Assembly (NCBI GenBank): GCA_024277285.1
Contig: JAJRVM010000299.1
Span: 1-64,000, forward strand
Length of the DNA stretch: 64,000 nucleotides
Direction: 5' to 3'
DNA from: Planctomycetota bacterium
GTDB lineage: Bacteria > Planctomycetota > Planctomycetia > Pirellulales > Pirellulaceae
Below the pieces are notes generated by a model. That model ran no database searches and was not told the DNA's origin. It saw only the letters and a list, made by a program, of their open reading frames with translations. A program made the translations under genes and the position numbers. Below, piece after piece: positions 9,751 to 18,376 of the stretch (within the stretch, counting starts at the first letter, position 1; the number at the start of each line of letters is the position of its first letter).

Positions 9751-11565
9751 ATGATGCCAAGAAAATGGATTCATCCGAATCAAAGCAGAAGCCGTTGTTG
9801 GTCACAACTTTCGGTCATACTCATCTATCTTGTCATGTCTCTGTTTTCGCCTTGTTCTGCCGAAGAACAACAGACCGAGCCTACGTCCACCGGCAACGAG
9901 GAAGCCGTCGAGGCCGATGAAGCGTCTGTGGGAGAGTTGCCGGGAGACTACTTTCGACTGATGGTCGCGAAAATCGAGAGTATCCAGTCCACGCCTGATC
10001 TTCCTGCGAGTCCGGGCGCCATGCTCGCGGCGAGCGTTCTGTATGCCAAACGACATCCGGCCAATCCGAAGTTCGGCGACAAGGAAATGTTCGAACTGGC
10101 GTGTCAGATTGGCGATCGAGTGGCAATCGACAGCGATCAGGACCTTACGGAGGACCGGCAGGACTATGAGTGGGAAATCCATTCTTGGCTAGACGCCTAC
10201 CGCTTGCTCGAAGCAGAGCTACCTTCCGAGCGCCGTGATCGATGGCGAGCTTCGATAGAAAAGAATCTCCGATGGTTTGTCCCGCGCGTGCGTGCTCGCA
10301 TCGAATTTCCACGTTACCAGACTCCGTTCATTCGGACGTCAACCAATCACTATGCAATCTGGTCGTCAACGGTCTACTTGGCCGGGCGAGTATTCAAGAA
10401 TGATGAATGGGAAGCACTTGGGGCTCGCGTCATGCACCGCCTGGCGACGGAAGAGCAGACGCCCGACGGCTATTGGGGCGAGTTTACCGACAATGGCCCG
10501 ACGACCGGATACAATTACCTGACCATGAACTGTGTGGCACTGTATTGGGAGCACAGTCGCGATGCGGCCGCACTGCAAGCACTACGCCGATCCACCGACT
10601 TCCATAAGTACTTTACTTGGCCTGATGGCACTCCCGTCGAAACGATCAATGGTCGCAATCGCCATTGGGGTGTCAGTGCCTGGGGGCATTTCGGCTTTTC
10701 GCACTGGCCAGACGGTCGAGGCTATGCGGAATTCCTATCGCGATTTTTCACGGCCGACGATGCGAGTTATCGCGACCTGGGTCGACTCGCGCAGAGTGCG
10801 CTCTACTATCACGAAGGCCCGGCCGCTCCTACGGTTCAGACGCTGCCTCGTTTCGTGCATCAGATGCAGGTGCCCGCAGGCATTCGGAGGTCTCAGCCGT
10901 GGACGGTCTGCCTGTCCGGACTTTTCGATCCGCCGACCACCAGCCAGTTCACCCTCGATCGACAGGCGGCCCTCAGCATCTATCACGACAGATTGGGCAT
11001 GATCGTGATCGGCGCCAATTCGAAACATCAACCGGAACTGGCGACCTTCATGGAAAAGGCCGACGACCGAGTGACCACCGTTCCTCAGAGTAGCCGGCTG
11101 CAAATGACCGACGGCGGGGACCGTCTTGGGCTGGCGTATCGCCGTTTCTTTGCGGTCGTCGAAGTTGCTCCTCCTGAGCCGGACCGCCTCGAGTTTCAAT
11201 TTGAAGTGACCGAGCAGGGACGCGATCGGATGGGAGAGGTGCAACTCAATTTGCAGCTTGTCCTCAAAGAGGGCGTGCTCCTCGAAACGGCTCGTACAAA
11301 AATAGTGTTGAGTGAAGATCGCGTCGAGTTGGGGCCGGGCGAAATCGGTGGCTGGATCCGCCAGGGTGGCTGGACGCTTCATGTCGATCCGACATCGACG
11401 CTGACTTGGCCCGTGTTTGGATTCAATCCGTACCGCAATGCACCGGAAACAGAGCTCCAGTACGCGGTCGGCGTTCTGACGGTTCCGGTACGTGTGCAGG
11501 ATCCCGCCGAGGGTCCATTGAATTGGCGCCGACAGAAGATTGCGTTTACGTTGGAGTCCCGCTGA
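9751..11565 (+). CDS. Secreted alpha/alpha-toroid protein, possible polysaccharide lyase
   Basis: 604 residues with GAGGAAAAAG just before tandem ATGs at 9751/9754 and a signal peptide ending near SPCSA. The N-terminal ~400 residues are helical with lyase-type features: RTSTNHYAIWSSTVYLAG, TPDGYWGEFTDNGPTTGYNY, and NGRNRHWGVSAWGHFGFS. This pattern of Asn-His, Tyr and Trp clusters is reminiscent of heparinase II/III or alginate-lyase toroid domains. The C-terminal ~170 residues look like a beta-sandwich. No family could be confirmed by eye. It is divergent from the heme/DUF1501 operon and followed 33 bp later by a small four-helix-bundle gene. An uncharacterised glycosaminoglycan-type lyase is plausible but not proven. 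Confidence 0.6.
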   Translation: MMPRKWIHPNQSRSRCWSQLSVILIYLVMSLFSPCSAEEQQTEPTSTGNEEAVEADEASVGELPGDYFRLMVAKIESIQSTPDLPASPGAMLAASVLYAKRHPANPKFGDKEMFELACQIGDRVAIDSDQDLTEDRQDYEWEIHSWLDAYRLLEAELPSERRDRWRASIEKNLRWFVPRVRARIEFPRYQTPFIRTSTNHYAIWSSTVYLAGRVFKNDEWEALGARVMHRLATEEQTPDGYWGEFTDNGPTTGYNYLTMNCVALYWEHSRDAAALQALRRSTDFHKYFTWPDGTPVETINGRNRHWGVSAWGHFGFSHWPDGRGYAEFLSRFFTADDASYRDLGRLAQSALYYHEGPAAPTVQTLPRFVHQMQVPAGIRRSQPWTVCLSGLFDPPTTSQFTLDRQAALSIYHDRLGMIVIGANSKHQPELATFMEKADDRVTTVPQSSRLQMTDGGDRLGLAYRRFFAVVEVAPPEPDRLEFQFEVTEQGRDRMGEVQLNLQLVLKEGVLLETARTKIVLSEDRVELGPGEIGGWIRQGGWTLHVDPTSTLTWPVFGFNPYRNAPETELQYAVGVLTVPVRVQDPAEGPLNWRRQKIAFTLESR

Positions 11566-11598
11566 TCCGAACGCAACTCGTTTTGAGCGTGCAATACC

Positions 11599-12045
11599 AT
11601 GAAACGATTTGACCACGAAAAACTGAATGTGTACACAACAGCCATCAAACTCGTTGCTTGGTCATCCGATCTGCTAACCAACATTCCAAAGCACATCTCG
11701 GTCCACAATCAACTCGACCGTGCATCAACATCGATTCCGTTGAACATCGCCGAAGGAAATGGCAAGTATACCTCCGCAGATCGTTGCCGCTTCTTCGACA
11801 ATGCTCGTGGCTCGGCGCTCGAGTGTGCAGCCTGTCTCGATGTGCTGGTCGCAACAACGATCATCGAGGAATCCGCGACTGTAGAAGGGAAGCACTTTGC
11901 CAATGTAGATAGAGCCGTCGGTTGCCTGCCATCGATCGAGGTCACCGGGTCACGGCGAACGACTTTGATTTCAAAATGCCGCGCGACCCGCGACTCCGTG
12001 TGTATCGATTCGCCGCCGTACGCCCGATTTGGTGTCGGGCCTTAA
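11599..12045 (+). CDS. Four-helix bundle protein (S23 / IVP family), C-terminus probably frameshifted
   Basis: 148 residues in the open frame. Residues 1 to ~100 match the four-helix-bundle (23S rRNA intervening-sequence, S23) family very well: FDHEKLNVYTTAIKLVAW, QLDRASTSIPLNIAEGNG, and FFDNARGSALECAACLDVL. These proteins are small, cytoplasmic and of unclear role. After about residue 105 the sequence (from VDRAVGCLPSIE onward) no longer looks like the family. A shift of frame near 11920 would give a continuation rich in charged residues, so an indel is likely. Codons and context suggest an accessory gene beside intron debris. Confidence 0.75.
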   Translation: MKRFDHEKLNVYTTAIKLVAWSSDLLTNIPKHISVHNQLDRASTSIPLNIAEGNGKYTSADRCRFFDNARGSALECAACLDVLVATTIIEESATVEGKHFANVDRAVGCLPSIEVTGSRRTTLISKCRATRDSVCIDSPPYARFGVGP

Positions 12046-12099
12046 GTGGTACTACGAGTAGAATGCGTAAGGTTGAATCATCGAGCAAGGAGAAATTAC

Positions 12100-12316
12100 A
12101 TGTCAGTTGCGGAACAAGCCAAAGCGGTTTACGAAACGCTGAGGGCCGCAAACTGGAAGTGGCGCATTTGGACGAATTTGTTGCGATTGAGCCCACGTCG
12201 AAATCACAGTTTCTGGGCAAGACGTTTGTCGAGGCAGCTATGGCCGCAAAGGAAGCGATCCCGGACCGAAAGTCTTTCGTCATGAGAGTTGGCCGGGATG
12301 CGGCATTTCACATCTG
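12100..12316 (+). pseudogene. Broken small conserved protein, frameshifted and fused to intron debris
   Basis: An ATG at 12100 with AAGGAG seven bases upstream begins MSVAEQAKAVYETLR. The frame then changes near 12147-12152: continuing in another frame gives KLEVAHLDEFVAIEPTSK, FLGKTFVEAAMAAKEAIPD and FVMRVGRDAAFHI. Together these read as one small (~70 residue) protein of a conserved type whose members end shortly after the RVGxDAAxH stretch; I know no function for it. The normal stop is missing because group II intron sequence begins at ~12317. So the gene carries both an internal indel and a 3' junction with foreign DNA. Confidence 0.65.
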
Positions 12317-12520
12317 CGGAAACGAAGACGCGAACTCATTCGACTCGGCGTCCCTCGACGTCAAGCGATCCGGCACGCACGCAGTCGCAAAGCCTACTGG
12401 CACATGTCAAAGACAATCGCCAGTGGCGTCGGACTGACAAACGCATGGCTTGCCGAACAAGGAATGCTGAGCATCAAGACACTCTGGGCGGAGCTTGCTC
12501 CACTTCGTCGAACCGCCTAG
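12317..12520 (+). pseudogene. Group II intron reverse transcriptase/maturase, C-terminal fragment
   Basis: Reading from CGG at 12317, an open frame of 67 codons to TAG at 12518-12520 gives KRRRELIRLGV, then ARSRKAYWHMSKTIASGVGL, then TNAWLAEQGMLSIKTLWAEL. This is the well-known C-terminal signature of group II intron-encoded proteins (ARSRKxYWxxSKT, TNxWLxxQGLxSxKxLW), which contributes to DNA binding. There is no start codon and more than 80% of the protein is missing. The stop codon lies inside domain V, as in compact bacterial introns. Confidence 0.8.
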
Positions 12521-12582
12521 TGCGGACCCGCACGCTAGGTGGTGTGGGGGAGACGGTCAGCGATGGCCGTCCTTATCCGATT
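12317..12582 (+). mobile_element. 3' remnant of a group II intron (RT tail, domains V and VI)
   Basis: The first part encodes the C-terminal end of an intron maturase (see separate entry). Directly after, 12510-12543 folds as a domain V-like hairpin: ACCGCCTAGTGCGG pairs with CCGCACGCTAGGTGGT. It is followed by a second hairpin (12546-12577, GACGG...CCGTC) and a terminal TTATCCGATT, consistent with domain VI and an intron 3' end near 12582. The 5' domains and most of the reverse transcriptase are absent, so the intron is dead. The 3' limit is estimated from the fold. Confidence 0.75.
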
Positions 12583-12603
12583 CGGCAATGTTATGTGGAG
12601 CGC

Positions 12604-12888
12604 TCAGGCTACTTCTAATTCGTTGCCCAACTCCTCGATGTCTTTTCCCGTGGCTTCGGCATACAGCACATCTGGGCAGAAATCGACTCCATTAGGCCAA
12701 ACCAGTGTGCCGGCTTCTCGATCAACCGTGACTTGGGCAAAGACGTTGATGTTCTCCAGAGATACAAATACGCCACCGCGCCCAACGATCCGTTTTCGAA
12801 AATCGAGACTTGCGACGATGCCGTCCGAAAAGCTGATCTCAAGTTCGTAGTCGTTAATGTGGCGAACGCCAGACACTCGTGGAAACAT
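12604..12888 (-). CDS. DUF2442 domain protein
   Basis: 94 residues, full length for a DUF2442 protein: VRHINDYELEISFSDG near the start, LDFRKRIVG, and a C-terminal region (VTVDREAGTLVWPNGVDFCP, then LYAEA). It is preceded by AGGAG nine bases before the ATG. The start is 11 bases after the stop of the DUF4160 gene upstream, so the two form one transcription unit. DUF4160 and DUF2442 genes are commonly adjacent and have been proposed to act like toxin-antitoxin or defence-type small modules, but the function is unproven. The gene sits between the intron remnant and other small decayed genes. Confidence 0.88.
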   Translation of the reverse strand: MFPRVSGVRHINDYELEISFSDGIVASLDFRKRIVGRGGVFVSLENINVFAQVTVDREAGTLVWPNGVDFCPDVLYAEATGKDIEELGNELEVA

Positions 12889-12899
12889 TATATTGGCTC

Positions 12900-13160
12900 C
12901 TAGTCCAGAGGATCAATTCTTTCGGGCGTTTCGTCATTGTGCAGCCGCTCCCAGTTGTCGAGCAACTCTTGTTGGTGCATCGCCGCCCACTCCAATACCA
13001 TCCCGAGCGCACGTCGTGGAAACCGTCCACGTAGGACGGCGAGCGGATCAATGCCAAATTCGGCCTCCAAGCCAGAATAGATCGCGTGAAAATGTGGTGG
13101 ATTGTGATCATCGAAGTACATGCGAATCGAGATCCCAAAAAAGCGGCTTAGTTCTGGCAT
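12900..13160 (-). CDS. DUF4160 domain protein
   Basis: 86 residues. It shows the characteristic DUF4160 core: FFGISIRMYFDDHNPPHFHA (the PPHFH motif) near the N-terminus, followed by an acidic helical tail with W and LLDNWERLHN. The family is short and often paired with DUF2442, which follows here after 11 bases. The role is unknown; a toxin-antitoxin-like arrangement has been suggested for such pairs from synteny only. CGGAGCC lies 11 bases upstream of the start. Both genes share a similar leader (GGAGCC-AA...ATATATG), hinting at common origin or regulation. Confidence 0.88.
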   Translation of the reverse strand: MPELSRFFGISIRMYFDDHNPPHFHAIYSGLEAEFGIDPLAVLRGRFPRRALGMVLEWAAMHQQELLDNWERLHNDETPERIDPLD

Positions 13161-13166
13161 ATAATG

Positions 13167-13425
13167 TTAGGCTCCGTCCGTGGGAACAGCTTTATTTCTC
13201 TTTGTGCCGGGTAGCAGGCCAGACCACGATCCGATAAACGCCACTGCGACCGCTCCGAGGGATATTAGCCAAAACCGCAGCCGTGCCGGCCTGGGCGCCT
13301 GCCGCGGACGCATTTTCGGGGTCCGCCACGCCGGCGATGGCACCGGCAACAGCGCCGACGAGAAAACACGCAACGAAGTACAAGACGAAACACCAGACGA
13401 TCCCAAGGATTGTTGCCTTAACCAT
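13167..13425 (-). pseudogene. Frameshifted small two-helix membrane protein
   Basis: The ATG at 13425 begins a transmembrane helix (about residues 4-30, GIVWCFVLYFVACFLVGAVA) and then DPENASAAGAQAG, a pattern found in small planctomycete membrane proteins. The open frame then runs to a stop at 13192 with an unlikely tail (NIPRSGRSGVY). In the neighbouring frame the expected second helix appears (FWLISLGAVAVAFIGSW) followed by LLPGTKRNK and a stop at 13167. An indel near 13270 therefore splits the gene. The function is unknown. It may be a real lesion or a sequencing error. Confidence 0.65.
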
Positions 13426-14041
13426 TTCCGTAGGAGTTCAGTATACCAAATGAATTCTCCGATTGACGAAGTACTAGACGAGGGTAACTGCGGAAGGGCG
13501 ACCGACCGTGGAGAGGAAGCCTGCGAATGCGTCGTCAAGCCGGCAACATCAACGTCGTCGGCCGCATTCTCGTCAAAGCTGCGAGGTTACAGACAGAAAC
13601 GTCATCTAAGGCCGGGCCGGGCAGGCGAGTGAGCACAACATCACGAAGCCGTTCCCAGACACTCGACTTGGTAAATGACGAGCTTGCGCAGCGAAACATC
13701 ACGCTCTTATTCCGGGGAGACCTGCAGAGACGCGAAAGCTGCGTAGGGGTCAGGTCTTGTTCTTTGTGTTTCGCTTCCATAAAGAGGTCGACCTCACAGG
13801 TCCGCTCGAGCGATCCTCCGTTCTAAAATGAGCGGCGCGAGGTCGGGCTTTGCGTTTCGTTCTGGATCTGATGGCGGTCTCGTGACGATGTCGTTTCCGG
13901 GTTCGCGCGACGTTTCGGATGCTTTTGAACTGTGCATCCATCGGCTAACGCCGACGGCTCGCCATAGCAGGCGAGCCGAACTGCCTGCGCGATTCTGCTC
14001 TTGATTTCGAGACGGAGGTGAGTTGGCCGGTTTCAAGGTCC
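13426..14041. other. Intergenic stretch without a supported gene
   Basis: About 600 bp where I see no credible gene. Short open frames on both strands lack ribosome binding sites and family signatures. Near 13745 a CTGACCCCTACG word on the minus strand orientation (AACAAGACCTGACCCC) recalls CAAGTCCTGACCCCTTTT at ~1737; it may be part of a dispersed repeat. The stretch is probably eroded DNA attached to the decayed patch. Confidence 0.5.
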
Positions 14042-16549
14042 TCACGGGTCCGACGGTGTGAATAGCTTGGCCTTGGCATGCCGGTAACGCAAGGCAAAGA
14101 GCTTCGCGTCGCCGTTGTTGCTCTGCGCTCCCAAGACAAGGAACATCACGTGGCTATGCGGATCGTACACTAAGGCCCGATTTTGACCGGACCAATGGTC
14201 TGAATCCGTTGTCGGCACGTACATGCGATGCCAAGTGTTGTCATCGAGCCGACAAACCCAAAATGCGAGCACGTTTCGGTCCTCGGGCGCGGGGCCGACG
14301 GTCACCATGATATCCTGATTGGGAAGATAGACGGCCTCGCGCATGCAGATGGGCGATTCGGCTCCCGGAGGGCTTGCAACACGGGGCGTAAGGTTTCGCC
14401 AATTCCCGGTCTTCAGATCAAAGGCCCACAGTTGATCTCGCTTTGCGCCGCCGCCATGGAGAAGGATGCGATCGCGTTTTGAATCGTGGGCCAAGCTGGT
14501 CATCTCGTAAAGGTTTTGCGGTGCGTTCTCGGTGCTGCCACCGAGACACGTCCAAGATCGTGTGGCAACATCCAACCGATACACATCTCGAACGTCGCCA
14601 GGTTGCGACTCACGCCATGGGAGCAGATATCCGGAATCGGCCAAACGATTACGCCAGTTGACCGTCACGCCCACGACGCCGTGGGTCGTTGTGACGAGTG
14701 TGTCCATGCCATAGGGTGCGCCACAAAGCATCTCCCACGAGTTGTCGTCGGGGTCGAACGTCCAGGTCGTCCACTTCGAGTAGCCTGAAGGCGTCGAGAC
14801 GATGGCCGCTGACCGCGCGCGGGGCGCGCCAGGATAGTCGAGCAACAGGTCTGGATCGTAGCCAGTTGTCAGCCGCACCAGCCGAACCATGACCAGCCGC
14901 CCGCTCACCGGATCCGTGGCATAGGAGCGGCGTCCATGCGTCATCCAAGGACGTCCCTGGAACGTGATGCCAGCCAGATTAACGCCATGATCCCAGAGCC
15001 GTTCCGGAAACTCAGGCTCGGAATCGCTCGTTCGCCATGTATTTTGGCGAGCGTCGTAAGAATCAACGTCGTTGCCGCCGTAGCCACAATGACCGCCACC
15101 CCAATAGTGAATGAGCTGGCGACGAACGTCAAAAGTTGCTGAACCCCAAGTGCGCGTCGGGGCTTCGCGACTCGGGTTTTCGATCTCGATCCAACGGTTG
15201 ATCGGTAGATCGGCCAGCTGCGGTAGCGTCGGCTGACTTCGAGAAGTGTCGTCAGCGTTGAAGTGGCTCGGGGGTACGACTCTCTTCGCCATCGGCTGAT
15301 ACGATTTCAGCCGAGTCGACTCGGACGCAACCAAGCCTTCCGAGTCGATGTGGTATCCGTAGGTCGTGCGCACTGGATACGTGGCGTTACAAGAAGATCG
15401 GTCCCCTGGACGCTTGGAATTGACGACTAACAGAATGAGTCGTCGTTGAGGATCGAGATCAGCCGTCAGATAAAACCCCGTGGGAACCTTTCCTGGGAGA
15501 GGTCTCCATCGATCTCTTGCCGCGTCGTATCCCCACATATCGGCAAGGTCACCGCGGTTGTAACCACCGCCGACGATGACGAGGCCGGTCGCGGGATCGT
15601 AGAGTGAAAAGTGACCGGCTCGCGGCGGTGGACCGGTGGTGGCTTTCGACTGGTGCCAGATGCGGGTCCGCAGGTCGTAAAGCCAAGTGTCGGCGAGGTA
15701 GTGGCTCTGCGCGTCGCCTCCGAACAAGACTAACGTGTTGTTCTTTGTGTCACAGACCAACCGAGTATTCATCCGTGGCGGTGGCTCGACACCGTGCTTG
15801 TTCGAGTGCCAATCGGACGACGCGAACGCGTATTGCCATGTGCCCGTATAGCCAACCGGTGTCCCTTGAGGGCCAGGTTCGACAACGTGCCCACCTCCGA
15901 AAAGAACCATCTCGTCGTGAACCGGATTGTAGACGAGCGATCCCCCCGCGACTGGGGGAGGGCGATGGCTCGGCGCGAGATCGCTCCAGTGGCGGCGCGT
16001 CACGTCATAAGACGCCGTCAATCCGCCCGTAAAATAGATAAGCGACTTGCTCGGTGGATGATAGGCGACCTGATCGAAGACGATGTTCAAGTCGGGGCGC
16101 GGCGCGGCGTCGTCACTGTCCGACGGCGAGCGAAGGATTGTCTGTTGGCTACCGGTCGTTATTCCGGAATAGGTTCGCACGACGGAAGCCAGTGGGAGCT
16201 TCTTTTTCCACATCGCTTCCCAGGCCGGTGGAAACTGGTTTTCCCAATGACCTTGATCCGGGTCGAACGAAACCATGTCATACTCGGGCACCTCCATCAA
16301 CGGATGTTCCTGGAGATGGTCGGGGTTAGAATCCATAAAGCCCCAAAGATGAAAGGCGCCCGTCGCTTCAACATAACGAACGGCCGAACCGCGACGGGCA
16401 CCGAGCGGATCCTTGCATAACTCAACCCAACGACTTGCCGGAAGATCGGCCGCCACCGCGAACGATCCCGTTACAGCAGAGCAAGCAAGAAGCTTGTACA
16501 GGGTCGACAAGATTGTCGGACGCCATTGAATCGAGCGACTGATTATCAT
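14042..16549 (-). CDS. Exported kelch-type beta-propeller protein
   Basis: 835 residues with a hydrophobic N-terminal signal (ends about SFAVAAD) and AAGG nine bases before the ATG. Many blades are visible through repeated GG motifs followed by aromatic residues (VYNPVHDEMVLFGGGHV; NNTLVLFGGDAQSHYLADTW; DPATGLVIVGGGYNRGDLAD; LIHYWGGGHCGYGGNDVDSY; KRDRILLHGGGAKRDQLWAF). These are kelch repeats, arranged as two propellers of roughly six blades each (about 60-400 and 420-830). Kelch proteins bind ligands or partners; no catalytic motif is seen. It lies alone, divergent from the sulfatase at 16796. The function could be carbohydrate or protein binding at the cell surface. Confidence 0.8.
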   Translation of the reverse strand: MIISRSIQWRPTILSTLYKLLACSAVTGSFAVAADLPASRWVELCKDPLGARRGSAVRYVEATGAFHLWGFMDSNPDHLQEHPLMEVPEYDMVSFDPDQGHWENQFPPAWEAMWKKKLPLASVVRTYSGITTGSQQTILRSPSDSDDAAPRPDLNIVFDQVAYHPPSKSLIYFTGGLTASYDVTRRHWSDLAPSHRPPPVAGGSLVYNPVHDEMVLFGGGHVVEPGPQGTPVGYTGTWQYAFASSDWHSNKHGVEPPPRMNTRLVCDTKNNTLVLFGGDAQSHYLADTWLYDLRTRIWHQSKATTGPPPRAGHFSLYDPATGLVIVGGGYNRGDLADMWGYDAARDRWRPLPGKVPTGFYLTADLDPQRRLILLVVNSKRPGDRSSCNATYPVRTTYGYHIDSEGLVASESTRLKSYQPMAKRVVPPSHFNADDTSRSQPTLPQLADLPINRWIEIENPSREAPTRTWGSATFDVRRQLIHYWGGGHCGYGGNDVDSYDARQNTWRTSDSEPEFPERLWDHGVNLAGITFQGRPWMTHGRRSYATDPVSGRLVMVRLVRLTTGYDPDLLLDYPGAPRARSAAIVSTPSGYSKWTTWTFDPDDNSWEMLCGAPYGMDTLVTTTHGVVGVTVNWRNRLADSGYLLPWRESQPGDVRDVYRLDVATRSWTCLGGSTENAPQNLYEMTSLAHDSKRDRILLHGGGAKRDQLWAFDLKTGNWRNLTPRVASPPGAESPICMREAVYLPNQDIMVTVGPAPEDRNVLAFWVCRLDDNTWHRMYVPTTDSDHWSGQNRALVYDPHSHVMFLVLGAQSNNGDAKLFALRYRHAKAKLFTPSDP

Positions 16550-16656
16550 GGATCTACCTTCTTCTTGTTCGTGCAGCTTGAGCCATCTCTCGGTCGGTAA
16601 CCATTCGCGGCTTCAAGCCGTGAGCCGGGCCTCTCATCATAATCGTAATTCGTCGC

Positions 16657-16692
16657 CGCCTCGCTCGCAAATAACGCCTCGCTCGCAAATAA
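16657..16692. repeat. Perfect 18-bp tandem duplication
   Basis: CGCCTCGCTCGCAAATAA occurs twice back to back in the divergent intergenic region between the kelch-type gene and the sulfatase. It may alter promoter spacing, but no promoter can be assigned. Confidence 0.75.
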
Positions 16693-16795
16693 TGTGTGAA
16701 TCGTGGTAGACTCCACACGCCCGTTCTTGGCTACCTTGCCTCAGAAACGTGTGGGCCTCATCGACTACGGAAAGCAGCAAGGTGCTTAACAACTC

Positions 16796-18376
16796 ATGAC
16801 GTACATAGCTCGACGGTTGTCGCTAACTCTGATCGCGGTCTTTACCGCGAATTGCTTTCTTCGCGCGATACCGGCTGCATCGGCGGCCGGTAATCGTCCG
16901 AACATCGTAATCATTTTGGCGGACGACTTTGGCGTGGGAGACATTCAAGCTCACTATCCTGACAACAAGATCGCCACACCGCATCTCGATCAACTGGTTC
17001 GTCAGGGGATGAGTTTTACGGATGCACACAGCCCGTCCGCCGTCTGTTCTCCGACTCGATACGGTCTGCTCACAGGACGATATGCCTGGCGAACACGGCT
17101 TCAGGAATGGGTGATTGCCGCCTACGAGCCGCCGCTCATCGACCAGGATCGCCCGACGCTTCCAGGGTGGCTCAGGCAACACGGTTATCAGACGGCTTGC
17201 ATTGGCAAGTGGCATCTGGGCTGGGAGTGGCAGGGGCCGCAGCCGAGTCGTATGACGGAAGTTCGCAACGGACAGAAGTCGCTCTTGTGGGATTTCAATA
17301 AGGCGATGCGAGGCGGGCCGACTCAGCGAGGCTTCGACTATTACTTTGGCGTCGATCTGCCCAACTTGCCTCCCTTCACGTGGATCGAGAACGACGGTGT
17401 TGCGGTGCAGCCGTCGGAAGCCTACGAGCTGGATGACAGGGAAGGAATTGTCTTGCCGAGAGGTTTTGTTGGCTCACCGATGGCACCGGGCTGGCGCCTT
17501 CAGGAGATCCTTCCTGAGATCACGCAGCGTGCAGTTCGACACATCCATGACCAAGCGAAGCTTGAAACGCCGTTCTTTCTGTATTTTTCGATGACGTCAC
17601 CGCACGAGCCGGTCGTGCCGTCGAAGGACTTTCGCGGCAAAAGTGGTATCGCACCGATTGCCGATTTCGTGATGGAAACCGACTGGGCAGCTGGGCAAGT
17701 GATTCAAGCCATCGACGACGCCGGCATCAGAGACAACACCATCGTCATTTTTACCGGCGACAACGGCCACTCCCATTACACGGGCTGGGAGAAACTGGTG
17801 GACGCCGGCCACATGCCAAGCGGTCCCTACCGAGGACACAAAGGTGATGTCTGGGAAGGAGGGCATCGTGTGCCGCTGGTCGTTCGTTGGCCGATGCACG
17901 CCGAGGCCGGCGGGAGCAGTCAACAAATGGTCTGCCTCACCGACCTCTTCGCCACGTGCGCTGAGATCGTTGGAGCCGACTTACCTCCGAACGGTGCAGA
18001 GGACAGCTTCGGTTTCTTACCGTCCATCTTGGGAGAGGGCAACGGTCACGGGCGAACGAGTCTCGTCAACCACTCCAATCATGGCGAATTCGCCTACCGT
18101 GAGGGTCCCTGGAAGCTGGTCTTCAAAATGAGTGGTCCAAATCTTCTGATGTCGCGCGGCAAGCCGACGATCGTCCAGCTCTACCATTTGGATTCCGACA
18201 TCAGCGAGCAGAACGACTTGTCCACGAAGCATCCGGAAATCGTTGCGCGAATGACCGAAGGACTGAGAACGCTGATCGAACGTGGTGCCAGCCGCGCCGG
18301 GCAAGAAGGTTCCAACGACACGGCTGTTCGCTTCGACATCATCCAGGCAAAGCGGTGGGGACCACGTTCGAAATAA
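16796..18376 (+). CDS. Secreted sulfatase (arylsulfatase family, formylglycine type)
   Basis: 526 residues. A signal peptide (about 1-31, ending in ASAAG) is followed by RPNIVIILADDFGVGD, the metal-binding start of S1 sulfatases, and CSPTR at residues 84-88, the site where Cys becomes formylglycine. GKWHLGWEW (about 140) and IFTGDNGHS (about 320) supply further active-site residues. Length and motif order fit the alkaline-phosphatase-like sulfatase superfamily. It removes sulfate esters, probably from polysaccharides, outside the cytoplasm; the exact substrate is not evident. No formylglycine-generating enzyme gene is in the window. The ribosome binding site is poor (AAGG 14 bases upstream). 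Confidence 0.9.
   Translation: MTYIARRLSLTLIAVFTANCFLRAIPAASAAGNRPNIVIILADDFGVGDIQAHYPDNKIATPHLDQLVRQGMSFTDAHSPSAVCSPTRYGLLTGRYAWRTRLQEWVIAAYEPPLIDQDRPTLPGWLRQHGYQTACIGKWHLGWEWQGPQPSRMTEVRNGQKSLLWDFNKAMRGGPTQRGFDYYFGVDLPNLPPFTWIENDGVAVQPSEAYELDDREGIVLPRGFVGSPMAPGWRLQEILPEITQRAVRHIHDQAKLETPFFLYFSMTSPHEPVVPSKDFRGKSGIAPIADFVMETDWAAGQVIQAIDDAGIRDNTIVIFTGDNGHSHYTGWEKLVDAGHMPSGPYRGHKGDVWEGGHRVPLVVRWPMHAEAGGSSQQMVCLTDLFATCAEIVGADLPPNGAEDSFGFLPSILGEGNGHGRTSLVNHSNHGEFAYREGPWKLVFKMSGPNLLMSRGKPTIVQLYHLDSDISEQNDLSTKHPEIVARMTEGLRTLIERGASRAGQEGSNDTAVRFDIIQAKRWGPRSK

Noticed and set aside
13535..13780. Minus-strand 81-codon frame
   Set aside because: No start signal or family resemblance; it crosses a possible dispersed repeat word and looks like chance.
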